DNA of 64,000 bases from Aliikangiella marina (GTDB lineage: Bacteria > Pseudomonadota > Gammaproteobacteria > Enterobacterales > Kangiellaceae). The position numbers and the translations under genes are program-made. The notes below the pieces were generated by a model. It was given only the letters and a program-made list of their open reading frames with translations, did no database searches and was not told the DNA's origin. The stretch is from assembly GCF_007004765.1 (NCBI RefSeq), contig NZ_VIKR01000004.1:493260-557259 (forward strand). The letters run 5' to 3'. Below are positions 46,624 to 56,519 of this stretch, piece after piece. Each line of letters starts with the position of its first letter. The first letter of the stretch is position 1.

Positions 46624-47886
46624 TTAGGCTACTTTGCTATTTGTAACCAGCCAAGATTCAAACTGTTCTGGAGCCATGGGTTTGGCGCGGTAAAAGCCTT
46701 GGATTAAGTCACAACCGACATTAACCACAGATCGCCAATCTTCGGGCGTTTCCACCCCTTCTGCCACAGTGACCATTCGCAGTTTTTTGGCAAGGCTGGT
46801 ACTAGACTCCAAAATAGCCGAGGCTGCCGGATCCTGGTGAACATCATGAACAAATGCGCGATCTATCTTTAACTCATTAAACGGTATCCGGTTTAAATGC
46901 TCCATACTCGAATAACCGGTGCCAAAGTCGTCAATCGATAAGGCAAAACCTTTTAATCTCAGGCGTGACAGCACATCAAGGCCCTTAACGAGATTTTCCA
47001 TTAGGCGGCTTTCTGTTAGTTCTAAAATGATTTGATCACAGGAAACGTGATATTTTGACGCGATTTCTTCCAATTGATCGGGAAAAGTCAACTCTTTGAG
47101 GTTTTCGGTACTGATATTAACCGCTAACTTAAACTTATACCCCATGGCTAACCACCGACTGAAATGAGCGACTGACTGTTTAAATACCGATAGCGTCAAC
47201 TCCTGAATGATTCCAGTATCTTCAGCAACCGGAATAAAAGCGATGGGAGGGATAAACAGCTGATTATTGTCTTGCCATCTGGCAAGAACTTCAGCGGAGG
47301 CAATCTTCTTATTACGGTCAAGTTTTGGCTGAAAATAGGGCGTAATCCTATCTTTTTGAACCGCTTCCTGCAGTACATCGCCCCTCACCGGTTTGACCAA
47401 AGGGCGAGTATAACGACTGTCAGCCGGATCATATTTACTCAAAAGTTCCCCCATCTGATCTGGAGTAACTGGTTTTGAAAGCGTTCCCAAAACATTGAGC
47501 TCATACGCTTGAGCAAGACATTCCGCTGTTTTTAGTACACGATAATCCTCACCACTAAAAAGCGCTAACGCACCTGCATAATTACGTGCGGCAAGTCCGC
47601 GAATGACTTCGACACCATCGATGCCGGGCATATTTAGATCAACAATGAGCAGATCAAACTTACTTCCCGAATCGATGGCTAGCAACAATTCCTCTCCACT
47701 CTCAATTAAGTGAGAGTTTTCTATCCCCAAAGTTTCTAAGATTAAACTTACTTGACTTAACATTAAGTCATCATCATCAACAATCGCGACGTCAAAATCA
47801 CGACGATTATTGACTGAATTTCCGATACCTAAATTGCTGATGCCTGTTTTTCGTATACCTGACTTCATGGGATTGTGACCCTCCAT
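46624..47886 (-). CDS. REC-EAL cyclic-di-GMP phosphodiesterase
   Basis: 420 residues (an alternative ATG at 47868 gives 414; both have a G-rich ribosome-binding site with a 10-base gap). Receiver 31-155 with Asp83 ('LLIVDLNMPGIDG'). EAL domain about 175-415: 'TPYFQPKLDRNKKIASAEVLARW' (EVL as the signature), 'AVNISTENL' (Asn), 'LELTESRLMEN' (Glu), 'SIDDFGTGYSSMEHL' (Asp pair), 'LKIDRAFVHD' (Lys), 'VAEGVETPEDW' (Glu) and 'QGFYRAKPM'. All catalytic residues are present, so hydrolysis of c-di-GMP to pGpG is expected. It is a close paralogue of the REC-EAL at 52875 and sits just upstream of a hybrid kinase. Confidence 0.95.
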   Translation of the reverse strand: MEGHNPMKSGIRKTGISNLGIGNSVNNRRDFDVAIVDDDDLMLSQVSLILETLGIENSHLIESGEELLLAIDSGSKFDLLIVDLNMPGIDGVEVIRGLAARNYAGALALFSGEDYRVLKTAECLAQAYELNVLGTLSKPVTPDQMGELLSKYDPADSRYTRPLVKPVRGDVLQEAVQKDRITPYFQPKLDRNKKIASAEVLARWQDNNQLFIPPIAFIPVAEDTGIIQELTLSVFKQSVAHFSRWLAMGYKFKLAVNISTENLKELTFPDQLEEIASKYHVSCDQIILELTESRLMENLVKGLDVLSRLRLKGFALSIDDFGTGYSSMEHLNRIPFNELKIDRAFVHDVHQDPAASAILESSTSLAKKLRMVTVAEGVETPEDWRSVVNVGCDLIQGFYRAKPMAPEQFESWLVTNSKVA

Positions 47887-48118
47887 GGGACTGATACCCT
47901 TAATTTTTTGTCTTCGCTTCGCCCACCATAACTATCACACACTCACTAAACTGATCTTTTAAAAGCGTTTGTACTGTCTAAAATAACGGGAAGCAAAAAC
48001 AAAAAATATTAACTGTTTATCATTTTAACAATCGGTGACTTAATCCCAATAGAGAGAACAGCAAGCATTGCGTGCAAATAAAAATATACTCTCTGAAAAT
48101 TTCGTTTATCTCATTGCT

Positions 48119-51100
48119 CTATAAAAAGTGTCGCTTTAAACCCTTCAGATCATAACGCTTCACCATACTTTCGAAGACTTTACCTTTATCCATATCCCAT
48201 TCTTTGACAACAAATACCAATTGCCTTAGCTCTGCTATTTTGCCTATTTTAAGGGCATCAATAATCCGTCTTCTTATATCATCAGGTAATTCTTCAAACA
48301 CGTTTGGGTTGCGGTCTAAATCATCTTCATTGTTTTCAATCGTACTTTCTTCGTAGACAAGCCTTAGCCCATTGTATTCAGATATCGTCATTAAAAGCTT
48401 GTCTAATTGAACGGGCTTTTTCAACACGGTATTAGCCCCCGCACTTTCAAGCGCATTAATTTCACTCTCCAATACATTTGCGGTTACACCAATGATCGTT
48501 AAATTCTCGTCTTCCGATTGTGCTTCTCTTATTTTTTTAATCGCGGACACACCGTCAAGCACAGGCATCACAGAATCCATTAGAATAACTGGAGGGCGAT
48601 GTTTTAGATAAACTTCAATAGCGACTTTTCCATTTTCCGCTTGAAGTGTCGGAAAGTCATGACGTTTGAGTATTCGATTGAGTAACATTCGGTTTGTCGG
48701 TTGATCATCAACAATGAGTACAGTCGGAATTTTTTCGCCTAACGCCGCGCCTTTGACTTTTTTGGTTCTATCTTGTTTGACAAGCGCTTTTGCGCCAGAA
48801 GCATACAACCTAGTCACAAAATAAAAGTCGCTCCCCTTGCCTGGCTCACTATCGACTTGAATATCACCGTGCATCATTCTCGCGAGCTGTAAACTAATTG
48901 GTAGACCTAATCCAGTTCCACCAACCAGCTGACCGCCCTCGGCTTGTGAGAACGCATCGAAAATCGTTGACAGCTTATCCCGACTAATTCCGATACCGGT
49001 ATCGGATATTTTAAATTGGATAACGTGGAGGTTTTCATTTTTTTCGACGACTGAGATTGATACCCCTACGGTTCCAGTGTCGGTAAACTTTATTGCATTA
49101 CCGATCAAATTGATTAATATTTGTCTTAGCTTACCTTCATCACCTCTGACAAAAATCGGCACGTCATTATCAACATCAATTTCAAGACGAAGATCTTTAT
49201 AACGCGCATTAACATCCATCATGGTGATAATGTCATCAATCAACTCCCTGAGGTTAAAGTCGATTGTGGTAACCTCCATTCGACCGGCTTCAATTTTAGA
49301 CATATCAAGCATATCGTTGATCAAGCCAAGCAAATGCTCTCCACTACGATTAATGGTTTCTACAACATAGTGGTTTTCTTCGGATAAGTCCTTATCCTTG
49401 TTGAGTAATTGCGCATAACCTAAAATAGCATTCATTGGTGTTCTTATTTCGTGTGACATGTTAGCAAGAAAAGTACTTTTTGCTTTGGTCGCACTCTCTG
49501 CTCTATCTTTCGCTTCAGCAAGCTTTTCCTCTACTTTCTTTCGCTCAATAATTTCCAGAGCCAGCTTACGATTCCAGATCGATATAATGATGATGACCGA
49601 AGCCGCAATAAAAATGACAATACCGACAATTTTTGAAATATAGGCATAATCTAAGCCTTGATCATATTCAACCGGCAACCATTTATCATAAATTAAGCGA
49701 TGCTCTTCTGTTGTCATAGATGCTAACGCTTTATTGATAATCGGTAACACCCGATCGTATTTAGTTGAAATCCCAATTCGGTGTTGATAGGTAAAATCTG
49801 TTTCGCCGACGATCTTTAGATTTTTTAGACCAAGCTCTTGAATATAATTAACGGCTGTCGCTAGGTGGCCAACAAATGCATAGGTCTCACTGTTAACGAC
49901 CTTTAACAACCCTTCTTTGACATCTTCGACTTCAACTAACTCGATGTCAGGATAGTTCGCTCGCAAGTAATCAAAGCTTGCATAGTTTTTACCGACGGCA
50001 ACTTTTCTCCCATTAAGTTGCCGAGTATCTCTAATAAAACTGACTTCATCGCCGGTTACGATTACCATTGGAAATGAGATATATGAATCAGAAAAGAGTG
50101 TTTCTCTACCAACATTGAGCGCAGATTCTACGGCAGGTAATAAATCAAGTTTTTCGGTTCGATAACCTTCAATAACATCAGACCATGAGTTTTTGGGAAC
50201 ATACTGAAATTCAATGCCGGTTTTCTCGGAAACAACCGACAAATAGTCCGCAATTAAACCAGAAAAACTACCATCTTCAGCAATCACAGCCATCGGTTTC
50301 CAGTTACCACCACTGAACTTTAACGGAGGCAACTCACCAAGCAATAGTTTTTCATCGACAGATAATGCGATCTCTTCGCTTGACATGGTAACGGGGCTAC
50401 GAGAAATATTGATCCACTTGTTATCCAATTCATTGAGCGATTGTTGTCGTAGCGTTGCTTTCGCTTTATCAAGAATACTCACCAACTCGGGCCAGCTCGA
50501 CTTAACTGCGAGCCGATGCTCCATATTCGCACCGGCTATTTGACTAATCTCATCAACCGCAACGAGGTTAGTGAGAAAGTTGTTTCTGATAATATAATTA
50601 GCAACAGGTAACGTAATGATAGTCACGTCGGCATCACCAAACGATACGGCTTTCATCGAGTCGAGATTATCAGAAAACTCAATGTACTTAGACTCGGGAA
50701 ATCGTTGTTGTAATGCACTTTTTAAATCTTCGCTTATATTACCAATGGCAATCGTTTTTCCCGACAAGCGCTCAAAATCAATCTTTCCTTGATTTTCAGT
50801 CCGAGCAATTAAGGCGATCGGTGTGTATTTGTATGGTTCGCTAAAATGAATGCCCATGCCTGCTTCTTGACTACTCGTCGAAATACTGACTAAAACATCC
50901 AACTCTTGCGCCCGCAATTTTTGCAATAAATTTGGCCAAGTATCCTGTTCGAATTCAATGTTTAAGTTTAATTTTTCTGCTAACAACTTGATGTAATCAA
51001 CCGAGTAACCTTGAGGTTGACCATTGACGTTAAAATCAAATGGCGGATAGTCCAGTGAGTTTCCAACTTTAATGACCGAGTGACTTCGTAACCAGTCGAG

Positions 51101-52711
51101 TTCAGCTTGAGAGAGGTTTAGAGCATCAAAATCGATAATTCTGCCATGCCATCGGTTCAAAATACTTTGCAACTCAGTTTGTCGAATATCTTCCAGAGCG
51201 ACTTGAATGATTTGCGCAAGAATAGTTTGATTCTTGGGCAACCAAAACGAACCATTAATTGCTGTTGGCCACGTATAAATTTTATCGATATTGGTAACCT
51301 GACTCTCCTTCAAATAAAAATCTGCAATCTGGTCAACTTGAATGAAGTAATTCGACTGGCTCGCAAGCAAAGAGCCGATGGCACGATCAGCTTTGTTAAT
51401 AACAACACGCTTGTTACGACTAAGTAGTTCTTCAGCAAAACTCAATTCAAAGCTCGGACTAGTTGCAATCACTTGGTTATTAATATCTTTGAGACTTAGC
51501 TTACCTTTCTGTTCAGTCGGCCCAAACAAAGACACATAGCCTTTTACGAGCGATTCGGATGGAAAATACTCTACTTGCGATTCATCAATTCCTGTCTGGG
51601 GCAATATACCCAAAAGCCCCAAACTTTTCTGTCTCAGTTGCTTAGTGACACTTGCCTCATCACCTGCATTTATTTCAAATTTCAACCCAGTTCTTTTCTC
51701 AATTCCTTTTAAGATATCCGCGGTAATACCGACAAACTGGTTTTGGCGAGTCAAATAATTATAAGGTGGAGAAAATGCTGTTGTATAAAAAGGGATAACA
51801 GGATTGTCAGCAACCCATGTCTTTTGCTCTTGATTAAGAAGGCTACTCGCTGAGCTTTGACGGACATCAACATTCCACTTTTCGATGATGGCCTGCCTCT
51901 CAGCAAAAGTAACTGAAGATACCGCCTTATTTAAAATTGAAAGTAATATTTTATCTTGTTGACGAACGGCGGGGCCCATAGTTGCTTTCAGTTCGTCTGA
52001 ATAATAAACGGGCTCAAGTTCTTGAATAAAGTGCTTGGCAAGATAATAACCATCGATATTTGCCCCCAGCATTACGTCAGCCTCACCTTCTAACAGTGCT
52101 TGTAAAGCAGAAAGTGAGTTAGGCCGAGCGACGATAGAGGGGTGTTTTGATTGACTCAGAAAGTTACTCAATAATATTAAATTTTGATTGTAAGCAACGC
52201 TTCGAGTGGCTATATCTTCGAGCGATTTAATATCAAATGTTCGATCTTTTCTGGCGAATACGGTGGCAAGTGCATGAAAAATTGGCTCACCGACTAATAA
52301 ATTTTGCTGAGCCCCAACTCTTTTATCCATTAAAGCGATAAGATGAAATTCTTTTTGGGCGAGTTTGTCATAAACGTCTCGCCAGTCGATATCAACATAT
52401 TCGAATTTAACGGAAAGCTTCTCGCCAAGCAGTCGATAGTAATCAGGTAGGACCCCGACAATTTCACTGCCATTGTCTATCGTCAGTGGCTCATACTGAC
52501 TAGAGTGAGCTACTCGAATCACTGGATTCTCCGCGAGCCAAGCTTTTTCCTCCCTAGTGAGTTCGACTTGAGCCGCAACAGAATATGAACTTATGACTGA
52601 GGATAGGGCCAACAAGACCCAGAAAAAGCCGCTTAATCCAATCCTCCGAGGGCTGGTAATATGACAAAGCGACAAACCAAACAACCTTGTTTTGGCTAAA
52701 TAAAAATCCAC
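48119..52711 (-). CDS. EvgS/BvgS-like hybrid kinase with four tandem PBPb domains
   Basis: 1530 residues, GTG start. Signal/TM (27-47), then four SBP_bac_3 domains starting near residues 58 ('WLAENPVIRVAHSSQYEPL'), 298 ('WVADNPVIPFYTTAFSPPY'), 540 ('WLRSHSVIKVGNSLDYPPF') and 792 ('LKFSGGNWKPMAVIAEDG'). TM (1020-1042); short coiled coil without PAS or HAMP; HisKA with His1087; HATPase (about 1190-1310); receiver with Asp1379 ('VILMDSVMPVLDG'); and the same HPt-less helical tail (about 1470-1530) as its two neighbours. BvgS and EvgS have two such Venus-flytrap domains. The ligands are unknown; the second and fourth domains are the most diverged. A REC-EAL gene lies 163 bases upstream. Confidence 0.93.
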   Translation of the reverse strand: MDFYLAKTRLFGLSLCHITSPRRIGLSGFFWVLLALSSVISSYSVAAQVELTREEKAWLAENPVIRVAHSSQYEPLTIDNGSEIVGVLPDYYRLLGEKLSVKFEYVDIDWRDVYDKLAQKEFHLIALMDKRVGAQQNLLVGEPIFHALATVFARKDRTFDIKSLEDIATRSVAYNQNLILLSNFLSQSKHPSIVARPNSLSALQALLEGEADVMLGANIDGYYLAKHFIQELEPVYYSDELKATMGPAVRQQDKILLSILNKAVSSVTFAERQAIIEKWNVDVRQSSASSLLNQEQKTWVADNPVIPFYTTAFSPPYNYLTRQNQFVGITADILKGIEKRTGLKFEINAGDEASVTKQLRQKSLGLLGILPQTGIDESQVEYFPSESLVKGYVSLFGPTEQKGKLSLKDINNQVIATSPSFELSFAEELLSRNKRVVINKADRAIGSLLASQSNYFIQVDQIADFYLKESQVTNIDKIYTWPTAINGSFWLPKNQTILAQIIQVALEDIRQTELQSILNRWHGRIIDFDALNLSQAELDWLRSHSVIKVGNSLDYPPFDFNVNGQPQGYSVDYIKLLAEKLNLNIEFEQDTWPNLLQKLRAQELDVLVSISTSSQEAGMGIHFSEPYKYTPIALIARTENQGKIDFERLSGKTIAIGNISEDLKSALQQRFPESKYIEFSDNLDSMKAVSFGDADVTIITLPVANYIIRNNFLTNLVAVDEISQIAGANMEHRLAVKSSWPELVSILDKAKATLRQQSLNELDNKWINISRSPVTMSSEEIALSVDEKLLLGELPPLKFSGGNWKPMAVIAEDGSFSGLIADYLSVVSEKTGIEFQYVPKNSWSDVIEGYRTEKLDLLPAVESALNVGRETLFSDSYISFPMVIVTGDEVSFIRDTRQLNGRKVAVGKNYASFDYLRANYPDIELVEVEDVKEGLLKVVNSETYAFVGHLATAVNYIQELGLKNLKIVGETDFTYQHRIGISTKYDRVLPIINKALASMTTEEHRLIYDKWLPVEYDQGLDYAYISKIVGIVIFIAASVIIIISIWNRKLALEIIERKKVEEKLAEAKDRAESATKAKSTFLANMSHEIRTPMNAILGYAQLLNKDKDLSEENHYVVETINRSGEHLLGLINDMLDMSKIEAGRMEVTTIDFNLRELIDDIITMMDVNARYKDLRLEIDVDNDVPIFVRGDEGKLRQILINLIGNAIKFTDTGTVGVSISVVEKNENLHVIQFKISDTGIGISRDKLSTIFDAFSQAEGGQLVGGTGLGLPISLQLARMMHGDIQVDSEPGKGSDFYFVTRLYASGAKALVKQDRTKKVKGAALGEKIPTVLIVDDQPTNRMLLNRILKRHDFPTLQAENGKVAIEVYLKHRPPVILMDSVMPVLDGVSAIKKIREAQSEDENLTIIGVTANVLESEINALESAGANTVLKKPVQLDKLLMTISEYNGLRLVYEESTIENNEDDLDRNPNVFEELPDDIRRRIIDALKIGKIAELRQLVFVVKEWDMDKGKVFESMVKRYDLKGLKRHFL

Positions 52712-52874
52712 TTAAACAATGTCCCGAATGTTATTTTAATTATATCAATGACTTAGCATTAAATATTAGTATTTGTTAAGTATACATGAGGAAAACCAAA
52801 AAAGAGGGATATTTTTGGTGATTGCTAAAGCTTGTATGCATTTAAAATCAAGCCGTGAACGGACAAACTGCGTC

Positions 52875-54077
52875 TTAGTTATCTTTGAAATGGTTGCGAG
52901 CCCACCGCTCGAAGTCCTCGGCAGGCATCGGTCTGGCAATAAAGTATCCTTGAATGATGTCACACCCTAACCGATTAACCATTTCGCTCTCAAACTCGTC
53001 CTCTACCCCTTCGGCAACGACCGTCATATCGAGTTTTTTGGCGAGCTCAACACTTGCTTCTAGAATCGCCAGTGCAGCAGGGTCGACTCGGGCGCCCTGC
53101 ACAAACGCACGATCAATCTTGAGTTCTGTGAAAGGTACTTGATTTAACTGTGCCATTGAGGAGTAGCCGGTTCCAAAATCATCGATCGACAAGCCAAACC
53201 CTTTTAGCCTCAACCGAGTGAGCACGTCCAAACAAGTGGTTAAATTCTCCATCAAGCGGCTTTCTGTCACTTCAAGTTCGATTTGGCGTGGCTGGACTCC
53301 GTATTGGCTCGCGATATTTGACAATTTTTCAGGGAAGTCAACCCGGTCAAGATTATCGGCGCTAATATTAAACCCTAAACTAAAGGCCAGGCCGCTTTGC
53401 AGCCATTGACCAAAGGCGGTCATCGCTTGTTCAAACAAGGCGGTAGTTAGTCGATCAATAATCCCAGACTCTTCAGCAACCGGAATAAAAGCGCTCGGCG
53501 TAATAATTTCTCCATTGGGTACAATCCAGCGGGCTAACACTTCCGCCGAAACCAGTTTGTGATCAGTGGCTCTAACTTTGGGCTGGTAATAGGGCTGAAT
53601 CTGATTGGCCTCAATAGCAGCGAGCACTTGCTCTCGTGTAAATTTCTCTACCGGCTTGCTCGCCTGTTTCGGTAAATGGTTGTTAAAACGCGAAAACAAA
53701 TCGATCACTGAGTTAACCGTCACAGGTTTGCTCAATGTCCCTAGAATATTTAAATCGTGGGCTCCAGCAAGGCTTTCAGCGGTTTTAAGAATGCGAAAGT
53801 CTTCAGCACTAAACAGCGCTACCGAACCAGCGTATTCATACTCAGCAAGTTTTCTCATGACTTCAATGCCATCCATTTCAGGCATATTCAAATCGAGAAA
53901 AACGACATCAAAGCGGCCACCATTCTTAACCGCAGCCAAAGCGTCGGCGCCATTTGACATTAGCGCAACTTCATCAATACCTAACTTATCTAAAGTGAGC
54001 GAAACTTGATCCAGCATCAATTCGTCGTCATCGACGACTAGAATTTTAAGCGATTGAATTTGGTTCGCTTCTGACAA
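52875..54077 (-). CDS. REC-EAL cyclic-di-GMP phosphodiesterase
   Basis: 400 residues. TTG start at 54077 with a strong AGGGGG six bases upstream. Receiver 9-130 with Asp62 ('VVFLDLNMPEMDG'). EAL domain about 150-392: 'PYYQPKVRATDHKLVSAEVLARW', 'GFNISADNL', 'LEVTESRLMEN', 'SIDDFGTGYSSMAQL', 'LKIDRAFVQG', 'VAEGVEDEFE' and 'QGYFIARPM'. Catalytic Glu, Asn, Asp pair and Lys are all present; the usual AEGVET is AEGVED. Very similar to the protein at 46624, including 'VALFSAEDFRILKTAESLA' in the receiver, so a recent duplication is likely. It precedes the four-PBPb kinase. Confidence 0.95.
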   Translation of the reverse strand: MSEANQIQSLKILVVDDDELMLDQVSLTLDKLGIDEVALMSNGADALAAVKNGGRFDVVFLDLNMPEMDGIEVMRKLAEYEYAGSVALFSAEDFRILKTAESLAGAHDLNILGTLSKPVTVNSVIDLFSRFNNHLPKQASKPVEKFTREQVLAAIEANQIQPYYQPKVRATDHKLVSAEVLARWIVPNGEIITPSAFIPVAEESGIIDRLTTALFEQAMTAFGQWLQSGLAFSLGFNISADNLDRVDFPEKLSNIASQYGVQPRQIELEVTESRLMENLTTCLDVLTRLRLKGFGLSIDDFGTGYSSMAQLNQVPFTELKIDRAFVQGARVDPAALAILEASVELAKKLDMTVVAEGVEDEFESEMVNRLGCDIIQGYFIARPMPAEDFERWARNHFKDN

Positions 54078-54197
54078 AGTCTGCCCCCTAGTGATTAGTC
54101 CATTAGCTAGATTATAGACAGTTTTGCTTGCTTCGTTTCAATTTACCCACTGGAAAATTGACTAATGAGATTTTCTGTCAACTGTCTAAAGTTTTGT

Positions 54198-55736
54198 TCA
54201 ACTATTGCCAAACACTAGAGATTTTATGGCTTTACGATTGTATTTACCATTTGGGGTTCTAGGATATTCTTGTGAAGAAAACACAATACGAGAGGGAACC
54301 ATGTAACTCGGAAGTTTTTCCTGTAAAGCTTGGGTAAGCATTTGACTATCCATATCATTATCAGCGCTCACCAACGCACCTATTTCTCGCTGAGATTCAT
54401 CTTCAGAATCGTTAAAAACCACAACACCTTCAACCACACCATCAACACTGTTTAAGGACGCCTCAATCTCTCCAAGCTCTATACGATATCCAAGAAACTT
54501 GATCTGATCATCGGCCCGCCCTAAGAAGAGATAGTCACCATTTTCATCTATCTTAACCAGATCGCCTGTACAATAAAGAGGATCGTGATACAGGCTGTGG
54601 TTAGGGTTTTGAATAAAAGCGGCTTCGGTTTTTTGGGTATCACCGAGATATCCATATGCGACTGAAGTTCCGCGCACCAGTAGCTCACCTGGTACACCCG
54701 GCGCTTGAGTTAATTTCCCCTCTTCAGTCCTCACAAATAACTCCATGTTTTTGCGAGCTTTACCAATGGGAATGCTCAAGCACTCTGCTTCTGGACGAGA
54801 CTTCATCATGTGATAACTACAATCAACGGTGATTTCAGTTGGCCCGTACATGTTGGTGAATTGAATATGCGGATACATTTCCATCCAGGCATCAAGAATA
54901 TCTCGCGGTAACACCTCGCCAGCACAAATTAAATGCTTGATATGCTGCATACTGTCGGGCTTTAATCGGCGCGATTTGAGTAACATCGTCAAAACCGATG
55001 GTACACAAAAAAATACACTAATTTCGCGTTGCTTCAGCCAGGACACCAATCGCGGAATTACCGCATTCAGTTCATCATGAACCAGGTGCAGAGAAGCTCC
55101 GCTTTTAAAAGCCGTGTAAAGATCAAAGGTCGAGTTATCAAAATACAATGGTGCATGATTAGCGACTACATCGTTTGCAGTAATTTCGTAGGTTTCGACA
55201 CACCAGTCAATATAATCAATAATTGCCTTATGGGGGATCATTACCCCTTTGGGGATTCCTGTTGATCCTGAAGTAAATAACACATAAGCAATATCAATCG
55301 ATAGGTTGCTGTAATCGATTGGGGAAGTATCAGTCGGCGAGAACGCATCAATATTTACAATGGTTACTTGTGATGTATCGTCGATCAGCGCTTTCAACTT
55401 CGCTTCACTGTCGTTGTTCGCAATAATCACTTTCGCTTGAGTACTTTTTAGAATTGACCCGAGTCTTTGTGCAGGCGAATTAACATCTACCGGAACATAG
55501 GCACTATCGGCTTTCAGGATAGATAAAATCGACAATCCAGAAGCAACACTCTTTTTCATAAAAAATGGGACGAATGATCCTCGGGTGACGCCAAGACTTT
55601 GCAAGTGGCGCGCAAAACTATTTGAAAACTCATCAGCCTCACGAAAAGTCACCGCTTGCGACTCACAACTAATGGCTAGTTTTTGTGGATATTTTTGAGC
55701 AGATTCAGAAAAATATTGTTGTACCAGCGTAATCAT
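54198..55736 (-). CDS. Stand-alone amino-acid adenylation enzyme (NRPS A-domain/DltA-like)
   Basis: 512 residues, the length of one adenylation domain with its C-lobe. Core motifs: A2 'LKADSAYVPVD', A3 'VLFTSGSTGIPKGVMI', A4 'LYFDNSTFDLYTAF' (Asp for the substrate amino group), A5 'NMYGPTEITV', A6 'GELLVRGTSVAYGYLG', A7 'YCTGDL', A8 'GRADDQIKFLGYRIELGEIE' and A10 'NGKYNRKAI' with the catalytic Lys. No carrier, condensation or thioesterase domain is attached or encoded nearby. It would make an aminoacyl-AMP and load an unlinked carrier, as DltA does. Substrate not predictable by eye. ATG at 55736 has AGGGA upstream. The sortase gene is 117 bases upstream. Confidence 0.88.
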   Translation of the reverse strand: MITLVQQYFSESAQKYPQKLAISCESQAVTFREADEFSNSFARHLQSLGVTRGSFVPFFMKKSVASGLSILSILKADSAYVPVDVNSPAQRLGSILKSTQAKVIIANNDSEAKLKALIDDTSQVTIVNIDAFSPTDTSPIDYSNLSIDIAYVLFTSGSTGIPKGVMIPHKAIIDYIDWCVETYEITANDVVANHAPLYFDNSTFDLYTAFKSGASLHLVHDELNAVIPRLVSWLKQREISVFFCVPSVLTMLLKSRRLKPDSMQHIKHLICAGEVLPRDILDAWMEMYPHIQFTNMYGPTEITVDCSYHMMKSRPEAECLSIPIGKARKNMELFVRTEEGKLTQAPGVPGELLVRGTSVAYGYLGDTQKTEAAFIQNPNHSLYHDPLYCTGDLVKIDENGDYLFLGRADDQIKFLGYRIELGEIEASLNSVDGVVEGVVVFNDSEDESQREIGALVSADNDMDSQMLTQALQEKLPSYMVPSRIVFSSQEYPRTPNGKYNRKAIKSLVFGNS

Positions 55737-55853
55737 TATTATTCCCTGTAAAGTTTACCTTGCGGCGGTACTGTTATTAAATTGAAGCTTCGTCCGACTC
55801 CAATAATAAATAATAATCAACAATTTGCACAGTGCAATTTACAGGTTTAAAGG

Positions 55854-56519
55854 TTAATTATTCGCAACCATTATTCCGCTCATCAACATTCGGAAGGGAG
55901 TTTGCTGCGATGTTTGTTCAAAAGGGTAGCAGGTAACTAATGTCACTCGAGACTCGTTGATATTAATAATTGGAGACTCTTGACGGCTATCAATGATTTC
56001 GACATGGTCAATCTCAAATCGATAAGTGCTACCGTCTTTATATTCAACTTCAATCGAATCTTTGTAGGTCATCGCTTCCATAAAGGAAAAGTGAGTGTCT
56101 TTGTGGGCGGCGATAAGACTATTGCCAAGATCGCCCGGGTATACCGTGGTCGTTACCAACCCAGGCGCAAATGCCAAACTCTCTCCGCTAGCATCTGCTA
56201 AAACGACATAGCTGCGGCTAAGTTGACTTTCCTTATCGCTTAAAGCAGTTTCTCTCTCCGTCACCGACGACGACTTTCGCAGACGTAGCTTAAAAACTGG
56301 CCAGGTATCAGCCCAAGGCCACGGTTTTATATTCTGTTGCGGATAGGCGACCGATTTTCGCCAAGCTGTCTCTAATAAATGTTGCGATAATGAGGCCTTC
56401 AATGACATATAGGCAGGCTCGACAAAGCCAACCCCGCCGACTATCAACAGCAATAGCGCAAGTGACTTTAAGAGCCCTATACCATACCGCGTAATCCCAT
56501 GTAAAAAACCGTTTATCAC
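55854..56519 (-). CDS. Class GN sortase
   Basis: Transpeptidase that cleaves and anchors the sorting-signal protein encoded just upstream. GTG start at 56519 overlaps the target gene's TGA (GTGA), a coupled start; a TTG at 56585 is possible but would reach far into the target gene. 221 residues: one N-terminal TM ('LLKSLALLLLIVGGVGFV'), then the beta-barrel with catalytic His139 ('LIAAHKDTHFSF'), Cys197 ('LVTCYPF') and Arg210 ('TPFRMLMSG'). 'WPWADTWP' in the N-terminal part is typical of the class GN (gram-negative) family. Confidence 0.92.
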   Translation of the reverse strand: MINGFLHGITRYGIGLLKSLALLLLIVGGVGFVEPAYMSLKASLSQHLLETAWRKSVAYPQQNIKPWPWADTWPVFKLRLRKSSSVTERETALSDKESQLSRSYVVLADASGESLAFAPGLVTTTVYPGDLGNSLIAAHKDTHFSFMEAMTYKDSIEVEYKDGSTYRFEIDHVEIIDSRQESPIININESRVTLVTCYPFEQTSQQTPFRMLMSGIMVANN

